A DNA stretch of 5,909 bases from Xanthobacteraceae bacterium. GTDB taxonomy: Bacteria > Pseudomonadota > Alphaproteobacteria > Rhizobiales > Xanthobacteraceae. A program made the position numbers and the translations under genes. Under the pieces are notes generated by a model. The model did no database searches. It saw only the letters and a program-made list of their open reading frames with translations, and was not told the DNA's origin. Below are positions 5,142 to 5,909 of the stretch, one piece after another; the first letter of the stretch is position 1, and each line of letters opens with the position of its first letter. Location: assembly GCA_030043175.1 (NCBI GenBank), contig JASHYD010000991.1:1-5909 (forward strand). The letters are read 5' to 3'.

Positions 5142-5419
5142 TGGGTTTTTCGTTAGATTGCCGTTTTGACTCCAATTAAGTCGAATTTCGCCACGTTGAA
5201 CGCACTGTTTCATTCTCGGGGCACCGTCGGCTACACTCTCCTTCACCAACGCATCCGATCGCGCTTCACTCGGCTCCTTTCGCCGAGCCAGCCCGCAGGT
5301 GATACGGGTCCGGATCAGGAGCCAACCGTCGGACAGGCGGTCCTATCGTGATTGAAATAAAGACGCCGTCAGGGCAAATTCAATTCGACTTTGCTCTCGT
5401 TATCAAAGGCCTCCATGCG
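5142..5419. other. Intergenic region ahead of the phosphatase gene
   Basis: AT-richer than the genes around it. It holds a 61-codon frame (5166-5351 plus) with no ribosome binding site and no recognisable product, and weak promoter-like hexamers (TTGCCG at 5158, TTGAAA at 5352) without a good -10. I see no Pho box with the usual repeated CTGTCAT-type units. The phosphatase frame remains open upstream to a GTG at 5348, but that start lacks a good binding site and would bury the signal peptide. Confidence 0.4.
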
Positions 5420-5909
5420 ATGTTCAGTCGAGTCGTTCTTGCCTTGTTAATGGTTGCCGCCGCTCTCTGCGCGAGCAGTCAGGCTGTTGTCGGCCAAGCT
5501 GCTCGGCATAGCGTTGTGATCTTCGTCGCTGACGGGCTGCGCTCACGGGTGGTCAATGACGCGACGGCGCCGAACCTCTCGGCGCTGGCGCGCCAGGGGG
5601 TCTCTCTGGTCAACGGCCATTCGCTGTTTCCGACCTTCACCATGGCCAATGCCTCGGCGATCGCCACCGGCCATTACTTGGGTGATACAGGGGTATTTTC
5701 GAATACGCTGTACGTCGGCCATTCAATTCCTACCGCGGCCGGTAGCTCGACCCCTTTCATTGAGAATGATGCCGTGCTCGGCGAGCTCGACGGACTATTC
5801 GGCGGCAATTTCCTGAATGAGGACACCATATTCAAGCTGGCGCGCGACAAGGGCTACAGCACTGCGGCAATCGGAAAGCATGGTCCAACGGTGTTGTTCG
5901 ATCACACTG
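5420..5909 (+). CDS. Secreted alkaline phosphatase superfamily protein, type I phosphodiesterase/nucleotide pyrophosphatase-like (partial, 3' end beyond right edge)
   Basis: Metal-dependent phosphate ester hydrolase, probably periplasmic; substrate unknown. 163 codons are visible. Signal peptide about 1-27 (R4, hydrophobic core VVLALLMVAAAL, cleavage at SSQA after 22 or VGQA after 27; the Cys at 17 is not in a proper lipobox). The first metal ligand is D38 in VVIFVADGLR (32-41). APNLSALARQGV (50-61) and the nucleophile region LFPTFTMANASAIATGH (69-85) follow, with T74 the expected nucleophile and N77 the conserved Asn; the usual text there is TFPN, here TMAN. HYLGDTGVFSNT (85-96) corresponds to the LYPxxHGIxxN stretch of the family. 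AAIGKHGPTVLFDHT (149-163) is typical of the bacterial subfamily annotated simply as alkaline phosphatase family protein. The remaining Asp/His metal ligands lie beyond the edge. Start at ATG 5420, AAAGG 10 nt upstream; GTG 5348 is a less likely alternative. Divergent from the membrane protein gene. Confidence 0.9.
   Translation, partial: MFSRVVLALLMVAAALCASSQAVVGQAARHSVVIFVADGLRSRVVNDATAPNLSALARQGVSLVNGHSLFPTFTMANASAIATGHYLGDTGVFSNTLYVGHSIPTAAGSSTPFIENDAVLGELDGLFGGNFLNEDTIFKLARDKGYSTAAIGKHGPTVLFDHT

Noticed and set aside
5166..5351. 61-codon plus-strand frame before the phosphatase
   Set aside because: No ribosome binding site and a low-information, Arg/Ser/Thr-rich product. Likely chance.
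5348..5419. Longer start (GTG 5348) for the phosphatase
   Set aside because: The frame is open, but there is no good binding site and it would place 24 hydrophilic residues before a clear signal peptide.

Overview
The window looks like chromosomal DNA of a high-GC alphaproteobacterium, most likely of the Bradyrhizobium/Rhodopseudomonas kind. This is inferred from base composition, codon use and the protein types; there is no rRNA or other decisive marker. I see no mobile element, CRISPR array, tRNA or phage gene.

Left part (1-1471, minus strand): a two-gene unit. A small YCII/DGPF-domain protein (1100-1471) is followed by an ECF sigma factor of the ECF42 type with a long C-terminal extension (1-1103, cut by the left edge). 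The two genes overlap by GTGA, so they are probably translationally coupled. A TGTCGG-N17-CGTC pair sits just upstream of the first gene and is a candidate self-recognised promoter.

Middle (1535-2679): mostly sparse DNA. The one small gene I would call is 2022-2309 (95 aa, unknown function, good ribosome binding site). A doubtful 18-codon ORF with a very good ribosome binding site lies at 2400-2456.

Centre (2680-4386, plus strand): a complete, secreted PQQ-dependent quinoprotein dehydrogenase of the methanol/ethanol family (568 aa). It has the Asp-Tyr-Asp motif linked to lanthanide use. It lacks the vicinal Cys-Cys pair of the classical enzymes and has Asp where a metal-binding Glu is usual. 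It stands alone here: no cytochrome c, XoxJ-like or PQQ synthesis gene is in view. A hairpin follows its stop codon.

Right part (4387-5909): a single-TM protein of unknown function on the minus strand (4575-5018) and a plus-strand secreted phosphatase/phosphodiesterase of the alkaline phosphatase superfamily (from 5420, cut by the right edge) are divergent. About 400 bp lies between them and carries an imperfect 17-bp tandem repeat next to a 10-bp palindrome. A possible 26-aa hydrophobic peptide lies at 4467-4547.

The genes do not form one obvious pathway. The two periplasmic enzymes and the sigma factor pair look like independent units. I found no convincing new system. The best leads are the active-site features of the dehydrogenase and the candidate ECF42 promoter.
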